64,000 nucleotides of DNA, taken from positions 372,001-436,000 of the forward strand of contig NZ_BEWM01000002.1 of NCBI RefSeq assembly GCF_002723935.1, in the 5' to 3' direction. Origin of the DNA: Gluconobacter cerinus. Its GTDB lineage: Bacteria > Pseudomonadota > Alphaproteobacteria > Acetobacterales > Acetobacteraceae. The translations under genes were made by a program, and so were the position numbers. The first letter of the stretch is position 1; each line of letters begins with the position of its first letter. Shown piece by piece: positions 35,978 through 44,591 of the stretch. The notes beneath the pieces were generated by a model. That model saw only the letters and a list, made by a program, of their open reading frames with translations, was not told the DNA's origin and ran no database searches.

Positions 35978-37006
35978 ATGTCAGAACACGCCCCAATTGG
36001 TCTCGAAAAAGAAGCCAGAACCGTCAGGGCATTGACCCATTCGGGCAATTTTCATGCCGATGAGACGCTGGGTTACGCCATTCTTCACTACGCTCTTTCG
36101 CCGAAAGGCAGCCTGGGTGGCCGTGTGCTCGGTGAGGACGCAGACGACCGCCTGCAGTTTGTTCGCACCCGGTCGCCGGAGCGTATTGCAGAAGCCGATA
36201 TCGTTTTTGATGTCGGCGGTATCTTTGATCCGTCCCTCGGACGCTATGACCATCACATGAAGGACAAGCCCCTGCGTGATGACGGGACGCCGTATAGCGC
36301 TGCGGGTCTGTTGTGGAAGGACTACGGCCACGCTGCCATCCGCAATATCGTGACGACACCGGTAACCGAGGAGATGGTTGTCGCCATCTGGCAGTCGCTC
36401 GACAAGTCGCTGATCATTCCTGTCGATCAGGATGACAATGGCGTAGCCAAGATGGGCAAGCTGTCTCTTGCGGACATTGTTTCTGCGTGCAGCCCAGCAT
36501 GGGATACTGCGGAGCTTTACGGAGCGCAGGAAGCCAAAAAGCGTGAAGCTTTAGGGTTTGCGAATGCGGCAACGGTCGTCGCATCCCATCTGGTCAATAT
36601 GGTTGACCGTGTACGGGCCAGCCTCAAGGCCGCTAACCGCGTTGTGGAAGCTTACGAGGCTGCAGAAGACAAGCGCATCCTTGTCATGGAAACAGGAATG
36701 CCCACGGAAAAGGTCATTTTCGAGCGGGATCTTCCCGTTGTGTATGTTGTCTCTCCAGCAGGCCCGGAGCAATGGAACGTGAAGGCCATTCCCCCTGTGC
36801 GCGGCGATTTCGGGCAGCGTGTGTCACTGCCGGAAGCCTGGGGTGGGCTGGAAAAAACTGCGCTAGCGACAGTTTCGGGCGTTCCGGATGCAGTTTTTGC
36901 TCATCCGGCCCGTTTCATCTGTGGTGCGGGAAGCCGGGATGGGGCCATCACAATGGCGCGCCTGGCGTTGGAAATCGATGCGGCTCTGAAATCCAAAGCT
37001 GGTTGA
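35978..37006 (+). CDS. MYG1-family (UPF0160) DHH-like nuclease-related protein
   Basis: A 342-residue protein with the MYG1 signatures HSGNFHADETLGYAIL, DIVFDVGGIFDP and YDHHMKDKPLRDDGTPYSAAG. These are the DHH-type acidic and histidine metal-binding motifs. Eukaryotic MYG1 is a 3'-5' exoribonuclease linked to mitochondria, and bacterial members are uncharacterised. The protein appears cytoplasmic. The gene is divergent from hflX across 191 bp and converges on the threonine aldolase gene, with a palindromic hairpin between. Confidence 0.85.
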   Translation: MSEHAPIGLEKEARTVRALTHSGNFHADETLGYAILHYALSPKGSLGGRVLGEDADDRLQFVRTRSPERIAEADIVFDVGGIFDPSLGRYDHHMKDKPLRDDGTPYSAAGLLWKDYGHAAIRNIVTTPVTEEMVVAIWQSLDKSLIIPVDQDDNGVAKMGKLSLADIVSACSPAWDTAELYGAQEAKKREALGFANAATVVASHLVNMVDRVRASLKAANRVVEAYEAAEDKRILVMETGMPTEKVIFERDLPVVYVVSPAGPEQWNVKAIPPVRGDFGQRVSLPEAWGGLEKTALATVSGVPDAVFAHPARFICGAGSRDGAITMARLALEIDAALKSKAG

Positions 37007-37026
37007 TCATCGTCAGTAGAAAACCG

Positions 37027-37054
37027 TTGATCCGGACAACAATGCCCGGATCAA
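37027..37054. terminator. Hairpin between convergent MYG1-family and threonine aldolase genes
   Basis: TTGATCCGG and CCGGATCAA form a perfect 9-bp stem with a 10-base loop. There is no strong U-run on either side, but its position between convergent stops suggests a shared transcript end. Confidence 0.5.
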
Positions 37055-37076
37055 TGTCTAATCTGTAAATGCCGGT

Positions 37077-38141
37077 TCAGGCTGCAATTTCTGCAAGCAG
37101 CGCGTCCACATCTTCTGGCCGGGTGTAGTAACTCGTGACCAGACGAATCAGTGTGCCAGAGACGTCTTCCGGTGTAGGCCAGCGGTAGAATGTGTAGCCC
37201 ACAGCCTCCAGATCTTTCAGAACCAGATCTGGCAGAATGACGAAAACCTCGTTGCTCTGCCGCTCATAAGGCATCTGGGCCGCCGGATGGCGACGAAGCC
37301 CATCGACGAGGCGCTGGGCCATCTGGTTGGCATGCGCGGCGTTCTGGAGCCACACATCGTTTTCCAGCAATGCGTGAAGCTGCGCACTCAGGAAGCGATG
37401 CTTGGACCACAGATTGCCACTGCGTTTGATGCGACGCAGAAACTCTTTAACCAGTGGGCGTGTCCGCCCATTGAGGAAAAAGACCACGGCTTCCGCCGCC
37501 ATTGCGCCAGCCTTGGTGCCTCCGAAGCTCAGAACATCCACACCTGCTTTCCACGTCACGTCTGCTGGAGAGCAGCCAAGATGGGCCACCGCATTCCCCA
37601 GGCGCGCGCCATCAAGATGTACGCTCAGGCCATGGTCGTGTGCGATGCGCGTCAGTGCGGCCAACTCCTCCAGACTATAGACAAGTCCCCATTCGTTCGC
37701 CTGTGTGAGTGACAGGGCCTGAATGACAGGGCTGAGAATGCCGCTTTCCTCATTATTCCTGAGAACGGCAGGCATTGTCGCCGGGTCCAGCTTTCCTTCT
37801 GCGGATGGAATGCAGACCAGCTTGGCACCATGCATGTAGAATTCCGGGGCGCCACCTTCATCCGTATTGATATGGGCGCTCTGGTCGCACAGCACGGCTC
37901 CGTAAGGTGAGACCAGTGCGGAAAGCGCGATACTGTTGGCGGCAGTTCCAGTCGCGATCGGGAAAACAGCCACTTCCGTCTCGAAGATGTCCCCAAACCG
38001 TTTGTTCAGGGATTGGGTAAGATTATCCGCTCCATAAGATCCAACACTGCCCTCATTGGCGGCCAGCAAGGCTGCCATGACTTCAGGGCAGATGGGGGTA
38101 ACATTGTCACTGGCGAAGTTCTTGCGTATTTCCTCGGACAT
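37077..38141 (-). CDS. ltaE: Low-specificity L-threonine aldolase
   Basis: A 354-residue PLP enzyme that cleaves L-threonine (and allo-threonine) to glycine and acetaldehyde. The PLP lysine is in LSFGGTKAGAMAAEAV, and family blocks NFASDNVTPICPEVMAALL and HLDGARLGNAVAHLG are clear. AAGGA about 9 bases upstream supports ATG 38141 over the longer frame. It is divergent from folD, and both belong to one-carbon and glycine metabolism, so a shared control region (38142-38224) is plausible. Confidence 0.93.
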   Translation of the reverse strand: MSEEIRKNFASDNVTPICPEVMAALLAANEGSVGSYGADNLTQSLNKRFGDIFETEVAVFPIATGTAANSIALSALVSPYGAVLCDQSAHINTDEGGAPEFYMHGAKLVCIPSAEGKLDPATMPAVLRNNEESGILSPVIQALSLTQANEWGLVYSLEELAALTRIAHDHGLSVHLDGARLGNAVAHLGCSPADVTWKAGVDVLSFGGTKAGAMAAEAVVFFLNGRTRPLVKEFLRRIKRSGNLWSKHRFLSAQLHALLENDVWLQNAAHANQMAQRLVDGLRRHPAAQMPYERQSNEVFVILPDLVLKDLEAVGYTFYRWPTPEDVSGTLIRLVTSYYTRPEDVDALLAEIAA

Positions 38142-38224
38142 AAAACCATCCTTTTCCTGCGCACGACGCGGGCTGTAGCCTGAATCGTAACTGAAACTGC
38201 AGCCTGTTGCCATCCGGAGAGCCC

Positions 38225-39133
38225 ATGAGCACGTTTCCCCCTGAACTGGCCGGCAAACTCATAGATGGCAAAGGTATTGCCCGGTCTCTGACAGACCGTA
38301 TCGGCCGTGAAGTTTCCAGCTTTATCGAGCAGGGCAATGCCGTGCCGGGTCTGGCGGTTGTTCTGGTCGGCAACGATCCTGCATCTGAAGTCTATGTGAA
38401 GAACAAAGCCATTCAGACGCACCGTGCTGGCATGCGCTCCTTCATGCACATGCTGCCGCAAAGCACGAAGCAGGAAGAGCTTCTGGAGCTCCTTGCACAG
38501 CTGAACGCGAACCCGCAGATTCACGGTATTCTCGTCCAGCTTCCGTTGCCGCCCCAGATTGATCCGGTTGTCGTGACAAATGCGATCGCGCCGCATAAAG
38601 ATGTTGACGGGCTGGGTGAAGTGAATGCCGGGCGCCTGTCTCTGGGCATTGACGGGCTCGTCCCCTGCACGCCGCTGGGATGTCTTATGCTGCTACAGTC
38701 TGTTCATAAGGACATGACGGGCAAGCATGCGGTGGTGATCGGGGCGTCCAGTCTGGTTGGAAAGCCCATGGCGCAGCTTCTGTTGAAGCAGAACTGCACG
38801 GTCTCGGTCGCGCATATCCATACGCGGGACACACGAGCACTGGCACGTGAGGCAGACATTCTGGTTGTGGCAACCGGCAAGCACGGGCTTGTTCGCGGAG
38901 ACTGGATCAAACCGGGCGCCACCGTCATTGATGTTGGTATTACGCGCGTCCCGACGCCTGAAGGCCGGACACGACTTGTGGGAGATGTTGCTTTTGAGGA
39001 AGCGCTCCCGATTGCAGGCCATATTACGCCTGTTCCGGGTGGCGTTGGCCCAATGACCATTGCCTGTCTCCTGCACAATACGCTTCAGGCGGCGCGCGTT
39101 ACACAGGGGCAAAGCAAGGGTGAAGCCCTCTGA
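38225..39133 (+). CDS. folD: Bifunctional methylene-THF dehydrogenase / cyclohydrolase
   Basis: A 302-residue enzyme converting 5,10-methylene-THF through methenyl-THF to 10-formyl-THF with NADP. The active-site region VLVGNDPASEVYVKNKA, the motif IHGILVQLPLP, and the cofactor site VVIGASSLVGKPMAQLLL plus PVPGGVGPMTIACLL are all present. GGAGA precedes ATG 38225. The stop overlaps the ATG of the MetF-like gene (TGATG), so the two are translated together. Confidence 0.96.
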   Translation: MSTFPPELAGKLIDGKGIARSLTDRIGREVSSFIEQGNAVPGLAVVLVGNDPASEVYVKNKAIQTHRAGMRSFMHMLPQSTKQEELLELLAQLNANPQIHGILVQLPLPPQIDPVVVTNAIAPHKDVDGLGEVNAGRLSLGIDGLVPCTPLGCLMLLQSVHKDMTGKHAVVIGASSLVGKPMAQLLLKQNCTVSVAHIHTRDTRALAREADILVVATGKHGLVRGDWIKPGATVIDVGITRVPTPEGRTRLVGDVAFEEALPIAGHITPVPGGVGPMTIACLLHNTLQAARVTQGQSKGEAL

Positions 39134-39882
39134 TGCGTGTTTCTGTTGAACTGGTTCCCCGTTCGGAAGACGCGCTGTTTGATGATGTGGCGGTGGTACA
39201 GAAAGTGCTTCCGCAGGTTGGTCTTCTGAATATTCCAGACCTGATTCGTTTCGACCTGCGCAGTGACGATGCTGCTGCACAGGTTAACCGTCGGTCAGGC
39301 ATGGATGTGATTCCGCATATTCGGGCAATTGATATTGCTCCCGACGCACCTCTTCCGGGTGCAGATCGTCCAGAATTGAAATCCGTGCTTGTGGTGGCAG
39401 GCGACCCATTGCCTGCGGGAAGTGATCGAGTTTCCTACCCTAATACTTCTGCGGAAATTATTGCGCGGTATCGCAAGGAAGCGCCACATCTGGAAGTTTA
39501 CGCGGTATTTGACCCTTACCGCCGGGCTCCCTGGCTGGAGCTGGAAGATATCGCCCGGAAGAAAGACGCCGGGGCTTGCGGTTTCTTTACTCAGCCGCTG
39601 TTTGATCTGCACATGCTCCAGCTCTCCATGGACTGGTTGCGGGACGACACGGTGTTCTGGGGCGTTTCACCCGTCTTGGGCGAACGGTCCCGGCGATACT
39701 GGGAGCGCGTTAACCATGTGGTGTTCCCCAAAGACTATGACGATACCCTTGAAGGGAACGTGCATCTTGCGCGCCAGATGCTGACACTGGTGCGCGAAAA
39801 GAACGACAATGCCTATCTTATGCCTCTGAAAGTTGATCTGGCATCTTATCTGGGCGGCCTAGGTGATATTATAACGGGGTAG
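39133..39882 (+). CDS. MetF-like methylenetetrahydrofolate reductase family protein
   Basis: A 249-residue protein related to methylene-THF reductase. It starts VSVELVPRSED and contains GACGFFTQPLFDL and FWGVSPVL, which match the TIM-barrel signatures of the family, but the protein is shorter than MetF (about 290 aa). It overlaps folD by one base, which strongly suggests a role in folate one-carbon metabolism, possibly as an accessory or divergent reductase. I cannot assign FAD binding confidently. Confidence 0.75.
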   Translation: MRVSVELVPRSEDALFDDVAVVQKVLPQVGLLNIPDLIRFDLRSDDAAAQVNRRSGMDVIPHIRAIDIAPDAPLPGADRPELKSVLVVAGDPLPAGSDRVSYPNTSAEIIARYRKEAPHLEVYAVFDPYRRAPWLELEDIARKKDAGACGFFTQPLFDLHMLQLSMDWLRDDTVFWGVSPVLGERSRRYWERVNHVVFPKDYDDTLEGNVHLARQMLTLVREKNDNAYLMPLKVDLASYLGGLGDIITG

Positions 39883-39910
39883 GAACTAACGAGCGGAGAT
39901 CATAGCCCGG

Positions 39911-41875
39911 ATGCGCGTATGCCTTTTTCTCTTACCCCTTCTGGGAGGCGCGCTGGTTCCGGCCGCTCTTTCGGCCAAAACCCTATCTGACCCGGCTCCG
40001 GTTTTTGCTCCGCTGACACTGCCTGATGCCCCGAACGTTTATCGTTCGGGCTCTGGTCTGCCCGGACCACAATACTGGCAGAACCGAACGGATTACGTCA
40101 TTCGATCCCGCATCGATACGCAGGCGCATGTCCTGCATGGGGCCGAAACCGTCACATACAGCAACAACAGCCCGGAAACGCTGGACGTTCTGTGGGTTCA
40201 GTTGGAGCAGAACCTCTATCGTACAGACTCACGGGCCTCGTTCTGGGGTAAATTCCCATCGGGTGGTCATCATACTGCCGGCATGGAAATCGAGCGTGTT
40301 TCCATTGTGCAGGGCGGCCGTGAAGTTGATGTCACGCCGCTGATTACCGACACCCGGATGCAGCTTCGACTACCCCGAGCTCTGGATGCTCATGGCGTCG
40401 CAGTCATTAAAATCGAGTGGCACTATACAATTCCGGGAGAATGGGGAGGTCGAACGGCTGTCACCCCGTCTCGCGAGGGCGAAATTTACGAGATTGCTCA
40501 ATGGTACCCGCGCCTGAGCGTGTATGATGACCGCGCGGGATGGAACACTCTGCCTTATCTCGGGCAGGAGTTTTATCTGGAATATGGCAACTTCGATTAC
40601 ACAGTCACTGTTCCGTGGAACTTTACGGTCGTCGGGTCCGGGGCACTCCTGAATCCGGAGCAGACCCTGACGACGACCGAGCGTGCGCGACTGGCTCAGG
40701 CAGCGCAGAGTGACAATCGCGTCATGATCCGGACCATTGATGACGTGACAGATCCGAAAAGCCATCTCAGGCAGTCTGGCGAAGTGTCCTGGCATTACGT
40801 TATGCGCAATAGCCGCGACGTGGCCTTTACGGCATCGCCTGCGTTCCTGTGGGATGCTGCTCGTATTAACCTGCCGCCGGTTGCGCCCTGGGCCAATTAT
40901 CGTCCGGTTCCGCGGCTGGCGATGTCCGTTTATCCCCGCGAAGGCATTGGCCCGCATGGATGGGACCGCTCAACGGAATACGTCAAACATGCCATCGAGT
41001 ATTTTTCGTCTCAGTGGTACGAATATCCATGGCCAAATGCCGTCAATCTGGGCGGCCACGGGGCCGGAATGGAATATCCGGGTATCGTTTTTGACGGCAT
41101 GAGTGACCGGGACCCGGAGCTCTTCTGGATTACGACGCATGAGTTGGGTCATGACTGGTTCCCGATGATTGTGGGTTCTGATGAGCGGCGTAATCCGTTC
41201 ATGGATGAAGGGTTCAACACCTTTATTGATGCGTATGCGTCAGATCATTTCCACAACGGGGAATTCGCGCCAAAGCGGGACCCGGAATTTGCTCCAAAAA
41301 CGGGCAATCCTGCGCAGGATATCGTTCCTGTCCTGACGGATTCAAAAGCGCCAAACCTGATGGCGGGGGCCGACGAGGTCTCCGAAACCTACCGCCATAG
41401 CGTTGTCTATTTCAAAGGGGCTTACGGGCTGAAGCTTCTGCGAGAGCAGATTCTCGGGCCTGTGCGTTTTGACGCTGCCTTCCGTCGCTATATTGCCGTC
41501 TGGGCTTTTCATCACCCATCGCCCTCGGATTTTTTCCGCTTGATGAGCAGCGAAGCAGGTGAGGATCTCTCATGGTTCTGGCGCGGATGGTATTTCTCTA
41601 ACGCCGCGTCCGATTACGCTGTTGGAACCGTGGAGCAGAAAGGAACAGACCCTGTGTCTGTACAGGTTCTGAACTACGGCACCCTGCCTCTTCCTGTTGT
41701 TCTGCGCGTCGAATATCAGGACGGAACAACGCTGGACCGCCGTATCCCGACGGAAGCTTGGCGGCAGACCAGCGATTTGAAGGTCACGTTTGAAGCACAT
41801 GGCCCGGTGAAGGCCGTAACGCTTGATCCAGACCATGTCATTCCGGACATTGACCGCAGCGATAACCGTAAATGA
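39911..41875 (+). CDS. Secreted M1-family metallopeptidase
   Basis: A 654-residue exported zinc peptidase. The signal peptide covers about 22 residues (FLLPLLGGALVPAALSA). The zinc motif HELGH is followed after 18 residues by Glu (MDEGFNTFID), exactly the gluzincin spacing, and the exopeptidase-type GGHGAGMEYPG precedes it. Substrates are probably periplasmic peptides. A weak GGAG lies 12 bases from the ATG. The gene ends at a hairpin before the convergent flaF. Confidence 0.9.
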   Translation: MRVCLFLLPLLGGALVPAALSAKTLSDPAPVFAPLTLPDAPNVYRSGSGLPGPQYWQNRTDYVIRSRIDTQAHVLHGAETVTYSNNSPETLDVLWVQLEQNLYRTDSRASFWGKFPSGGHHTAGMEIERVSIVQGGREVDVTPLITDTRMQLRLPRALDAHGVAVIKIEWHYTIPGEWGGRTAVTPSREGEIYEIAQWYPRLSVYDDRAGWNTLPYLGQEFYLEYGNFDYTVTVPWNFTVVGSGALLNPEQTLTTTERARLAQAAQSDNRVMIRTIDDVTDPKSHLRQSGEVSWHYVMRNSRDVAFTASPAFLWDAARINLPPVAPWANYRPVPRLAMSVYPREGIGPHGWDRSTEYVKHAIEYFSSQWYEYPWPNAVNLGGHGAGMEYPGIVFDGMSDRDPELFWITTHELGHDWFPMIVGSDERRNPFMDEGFNTFIDAYASDHFHNGEFAPKRDPEFAPKTGNPAQDIVPVLTDSKAPNLMAGADEVSETYRHSVVYFKGAYGLKLLREQILGPVRFDAAFRRYIAVWAFHHPSPSDFFRLMSSEAGEDLSWFWRGWYFSNAASDYAVGTVEQKGTDPVSVQVLNYGTLPLPVVLRVEYQDGTTLDRRIPTEAWRQTSDLKVTFEAHGPVKAVTLDPDHVIPDIDRSDNRK

Positions 41876-41882
41876 CACGCCA

Positions 41883-41914
41883 CCATTCCTGACGTGCAAT
41901 GTGTGTCAGGAATG
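41883..41914 (+). terminator. Hairpin after the M1 peptidase gene
   Basis: CCATTCCTGAC and GTCAGGAATGG form an 11-bp perfect stem just after the stop. It is followed by A residues rather than T on the plus strand, so its role may be 3'-end protection of the transcript. Confidence 0.5.
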
Positions 41915-41920
41915 GAAAAA

Positions 41921-41948
41921 CTCCCATGTCCTGCCAAAGGCATGGGAG
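41921..41948 (-). terminator. Rho-independent terminator of the flagellin-flaF unit
   Basis: CTCCCATG and CATGGGAG form the stem; read on the minus strand it is followed by TTTTT. Confidence 0.8.
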
Positions 41949-41957
41949 GAGTAGTTT

Positions 41958-42374
41958 TCACCCGACCATTTGAATAGCTGCGCGAGTTTCGTTGGATGCC
42001 GCAGGTCCCGCATATGGTGAAGGGGCAGCAGACGCTGACAGACCTTCAATCATATCCCTGTTGATATCAATGAGAGCCTGAAGGGATGTATCCGAGTTCA
42101 GCGCAACATTGGCGTAACGCATGGACCAGGTTCCAACGGTCGTCAGGTCTTTGCGCAGAATGGCATCCAAAGGGCAGTCCGTCCGCTGGACCCCCTGCAT
42201 CAGAATGCCCCAGAGTTTGAGATTGGCAGACAATGCAGCCTGCCGATCTGAGCGTGTTTTTGCGGCCGAAAGCAGCCCATTAACGTGTCTGAACGCCATG
42301 GCTTCCACTTCTCGTGGCGGAAGATAGGTGCCGGACTGGTTCTGGTATTGTGACATGCCATAGGTCACGGACAT
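41958..42374 (-). CDS. flaF: Flagellin assembly regulator FlaF
   Basis: A 138-residue alphaproteobacterial FlaF. It has REVEAMAFRHVNGLLSAA, LSANLKLWGILMQGV and the characteristic TVGTWSMRYANVAL. FlaF binds newly made flagellin and is needed for its secretion, acting against FlbT, which limits flagellin translation. flbT is not visible in this window. AAAGGAG gives a strong start. It lies 105 bases downstream of the flagellin gene. Confidence 0.88.
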   Translation of the reverse strand: MSVTYGMSQYQNQSGTYLPPREVEAMAFRHVNGLLSAAKTRSDRQAALSANLKLWGILMQGVQRTDCPLDAILRKDLTTVGTWSMRYANVALNSDTSLQALIDINRDMIEGLSASAAPSPYAGPAASNETRAAIQMVG

Positions 42375-42446
42375 GATGCTCCTTTACAAAAGGACTGTTT
42401 CAAAAGGCTCCCGGGGAAACGGGAAACTTTTGGAACAGTTCAGGAA

Positions 42447-42472
42447 GGGGCGCTGGCTTTCACCAGCGCCCC
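42447..42472 (-). terminator. Strong hairpin after flagellin
   Basis: GGGGCGCTGG and CCAGCGCCCC form a perfect 10-bp stem with a 6-base loop, seven bases past the flagellin stop. The following TTCC is a weak U-run, so partial termination that sets the flagellin:FlaF ratio is plausible. Confidence 0.7.
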
Positions 42473-42479
42473 GCCGACA

Positions 42480-44414
42480 TCAACCGCGGAAGAGCGACAT
42501 GATGTTGGAAGACTGCGAATTCGCAATCGACAGCGACTGAATGGCCAGCTGCTGCTTCGTTTGCAGGGACGTCAGTTTGGCGCTTTCCGCTGCAAGATCA
42601 GCATCCGTCAGAGCGCCCACACCCGTCGTCAGGGCATCCGACAGCGTGCTGTTGGACGTCTGAAGCTGTGTAACGGTATTGGAAGCCACACCAATGCTGG
42701 AAGAAATGCGGCTCATCTTGTTGATGGCGCCCGTGACAGCAAGCTGTACGACATTCGTGCCAGTGGTGGAGGCAATCGAGACAGGTTTCTGAATGCTGGC
42801 ACCCACAATGCCATCACCTAGTGTCAACGTTGTGCCCTGAGCCACGCCCGTCAGCTTGCCGCTTGAGTTTGTCAGGCCCGTGGCCGTTGCCAGTGAGGCT
42901 GTGTAGCTGGCTTCTGTTCCATCTGTTGATGTGACAGCATCGAATTTGGTTGTCTGGTTCGTCGTTGTATTTGTAACGGTGTAAGAACCAGCGGACCCAG
43001 TGACAGTATAACCCGTCGTTGCAGTGGTAGCAGAATTTAGGGTGCCATCGGCAGCGATGCTGATCTTATGATCGCTATCCGTTGCGCCAAGAATTGCGTT
43101 GATGCTGTCGGTCATTGCCGAAGCCGCATTATCAGACAGCGGGCTGCCAGCACTTGCTACGTAATTGGTGACGTTTCCAGTGCTGTCGGTAGCGGTGAGC
43201 GCTGTATGACCGTCAACATATGCTGCAGAAGACGGAACTGACAGGGTCGTTGTTGCTGCGCTGCCGTTGGAGAGGTTGACGCTGGAAGAATCCAGGTTGC
43301 CGCCAGCGACTGTCAGCGTGCCGTCGTTTTCCAGCTCTGCGCCAAATCCGGCGTTTCCAATGGCTGTGACAAGAGTGGAAAGTTGATCGGCCTTCGTGTT
43401 CGTTGCGGAATCCGTGCGTGCGCCGCTGATGTTGACGTCCACGATATTGGTCATGGCTTTTGCATTGCCATTCGCATCGAGGTCCGCAGCCTTTGTGACA
43501 CTGTAGGCCATGTTGCCACTGGCGTCAGCTTTGGCAGAAATGGCGTCCCCGTTTTTGAGCGTATAGACCGTCGTACCGTCGGACTGATTCTTCGACGTAG
43601 CGCCATCAATGCTCAGAGCGCCGTTTGACCCAACAGTTACGGTCGCTGCCGTCGTCAGTGCATTGGAAATCGCCGATCCAACTGCTGAGGATGCCCCCTT
43701 TGCTGAGGAACCCGGCTGAGAATCCATTACGAAAGACGTTGTAATGGCCGGGTTGGCAGCAGTTGCACTGGAGGCGCTCGCTGCAGACAGGTTCTTCAGT
43801 GTCAGGCTCGTCGCTGTGGTACTGTCGCCGGTGCCCGTGATGCTCATGGCCGTGGCATCAATGGTTGCGCCCTTCATGTCTGTGCTCAGACCCTGCAAGC
43901 CCAGACCTGTCGAGGTGGCATCAGCGCCATTCAGCGTGAAGAGGTTTCCGTTGATGTCCTGAGCAGCAGAAATCTGCGTGTACTTCACACTGCTGCTGGT
44001 TGAACCGGATAGCAGGTTCACACCCTGGAAGGTGGAGTTCGAAGTCGCCACATCAACCTGGGACAGGTAGCTGCTCAGCTGGGTGTTCAGCGTATCCTGA
44101 TTTTCACCGTTATTGGCAGCGTTCGTCACGGTCTCGGAGATGTTGCTCAGGACGGTCGAGATAGACCCGGCCTGCGAAGAGGCCGTGCTGAGAACCTGCC
44201 CAGCGAACTGAAGACCTGTCGAGACACCGGACAAGGCCGAAATCTGGGAATTCATTGTCTGGGAAATGGCGTAAATGGCCGGGCTGTCAGAGGCGGAGCT
44301 GACGCTCTTGCCCGTGGACACGGCGTTCTGCGTCTTGCTCAGCTGGTCCGTCGTCTGGTTCAGGACCTGAAGAGCCGACATGGCGGCTGTATTTGTATTG
44401 ATTGACATGGACAT
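42480..44414 (-). CDS. Flagellin
   Basis: A 644-residue flagellin. The conserved N-terminus (SINTNTAAMSALQVLN, residues 1 to about 160) and C-terminus (from KMSRISSSIGVASNTV) form the D0/D1 core. The central region (about 180-540) is rich in Thr, Ser, Ala and Gly and lacks cysteine; it makes the exposed filament surface. The length exceeds the 270-500 residues often seen in alphaproteobacteria. GGAGA precedes the ATG. A sigma-28-like promoter lies about 105-130 bases upstream. Confidence 0.96.
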   Translation of the reverse strand: MSMSINTNTAAMSALQVLNQTTDQLSKTQNAVSTGKSVSSASDSPAIYAISQTMNSQISALSGVSTGLQFAGQVLSTASSQAGSISTVLSNISETVTNAANNGENQDTLNTQLSSYLSQVDVATSNSTFQGVNLLSGSTSSSVKYTQISAAQDINGNLFTLNGADATSTGLGLQGLSTDMKGATIDATAMSITGTGDSTTATSLTLKNLSAASASSATAANPAITTSFVMDSQPGSSAKGASSAVGSAISNALTTAATVTVGSNGALSIDGATSKNQSDGTTVYTLKNGDAISAKADASGNMAYSVTKAADLDANGNAKAMTNIVDVNISGARTDSATNTKADQLSTLVTAIGNAGFGAELENDGTLTVAGGNLDSSSVNLSNGSAATTTLSVPSSAAYVDGHTALTATDSTGNVTNYVASAGSPLSDNAASAMTDSINAILGATDSDHKISIAADGTLNSATTATTGYTVTGSAGSYTVTNTTTNQTTKFDAVTSTDGTEASYTASLATATGLTNSSGKLTGVAQGTTLTLGDGIVGASIQKPVSIASTTGTNVVQLAVTGAINKMSRISSSIGVASNTVTQLQTSNSTLSDALTTGVGALTDADLAAESAKLTSLQTKQQLAIQSLSIANSQSSNIMSLFRG

Positions 44415-44519
44415 CGAGACATTCTCCGTCGGTGCAGTTTTGCTCCTTCACGATAGGCCTCGAATGGTTAAGGGAACCTGAATCTTCATCTTTAAAAAAC
44501 GGTGACAGGGTTTGACAGG

Positions 44520-44546
44520 AAACAGGCAAACAACCGGTAAATTTTA
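44520..44546 (-). promoter_or_regulatory. Sigma-28 (FliA)-like promoter for flagellin
   Basis: On the minus strand TAAAATTT is followed after 11 bases by GCCTGTTT. This compares with the FliA consensus TAAAGTTT-N11-GCCGATAA (7 of 8 at -35, the GCC core at -10). A leader of about 100 bases results, which overlaps the promoter region of the divergent radical-SAM gene. Confidence 0.6.
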
Positions 44547-44591
44547 AGCAGTTCTTGCATTTTATAGGCAGGAACGAAATAAGAACAATGC

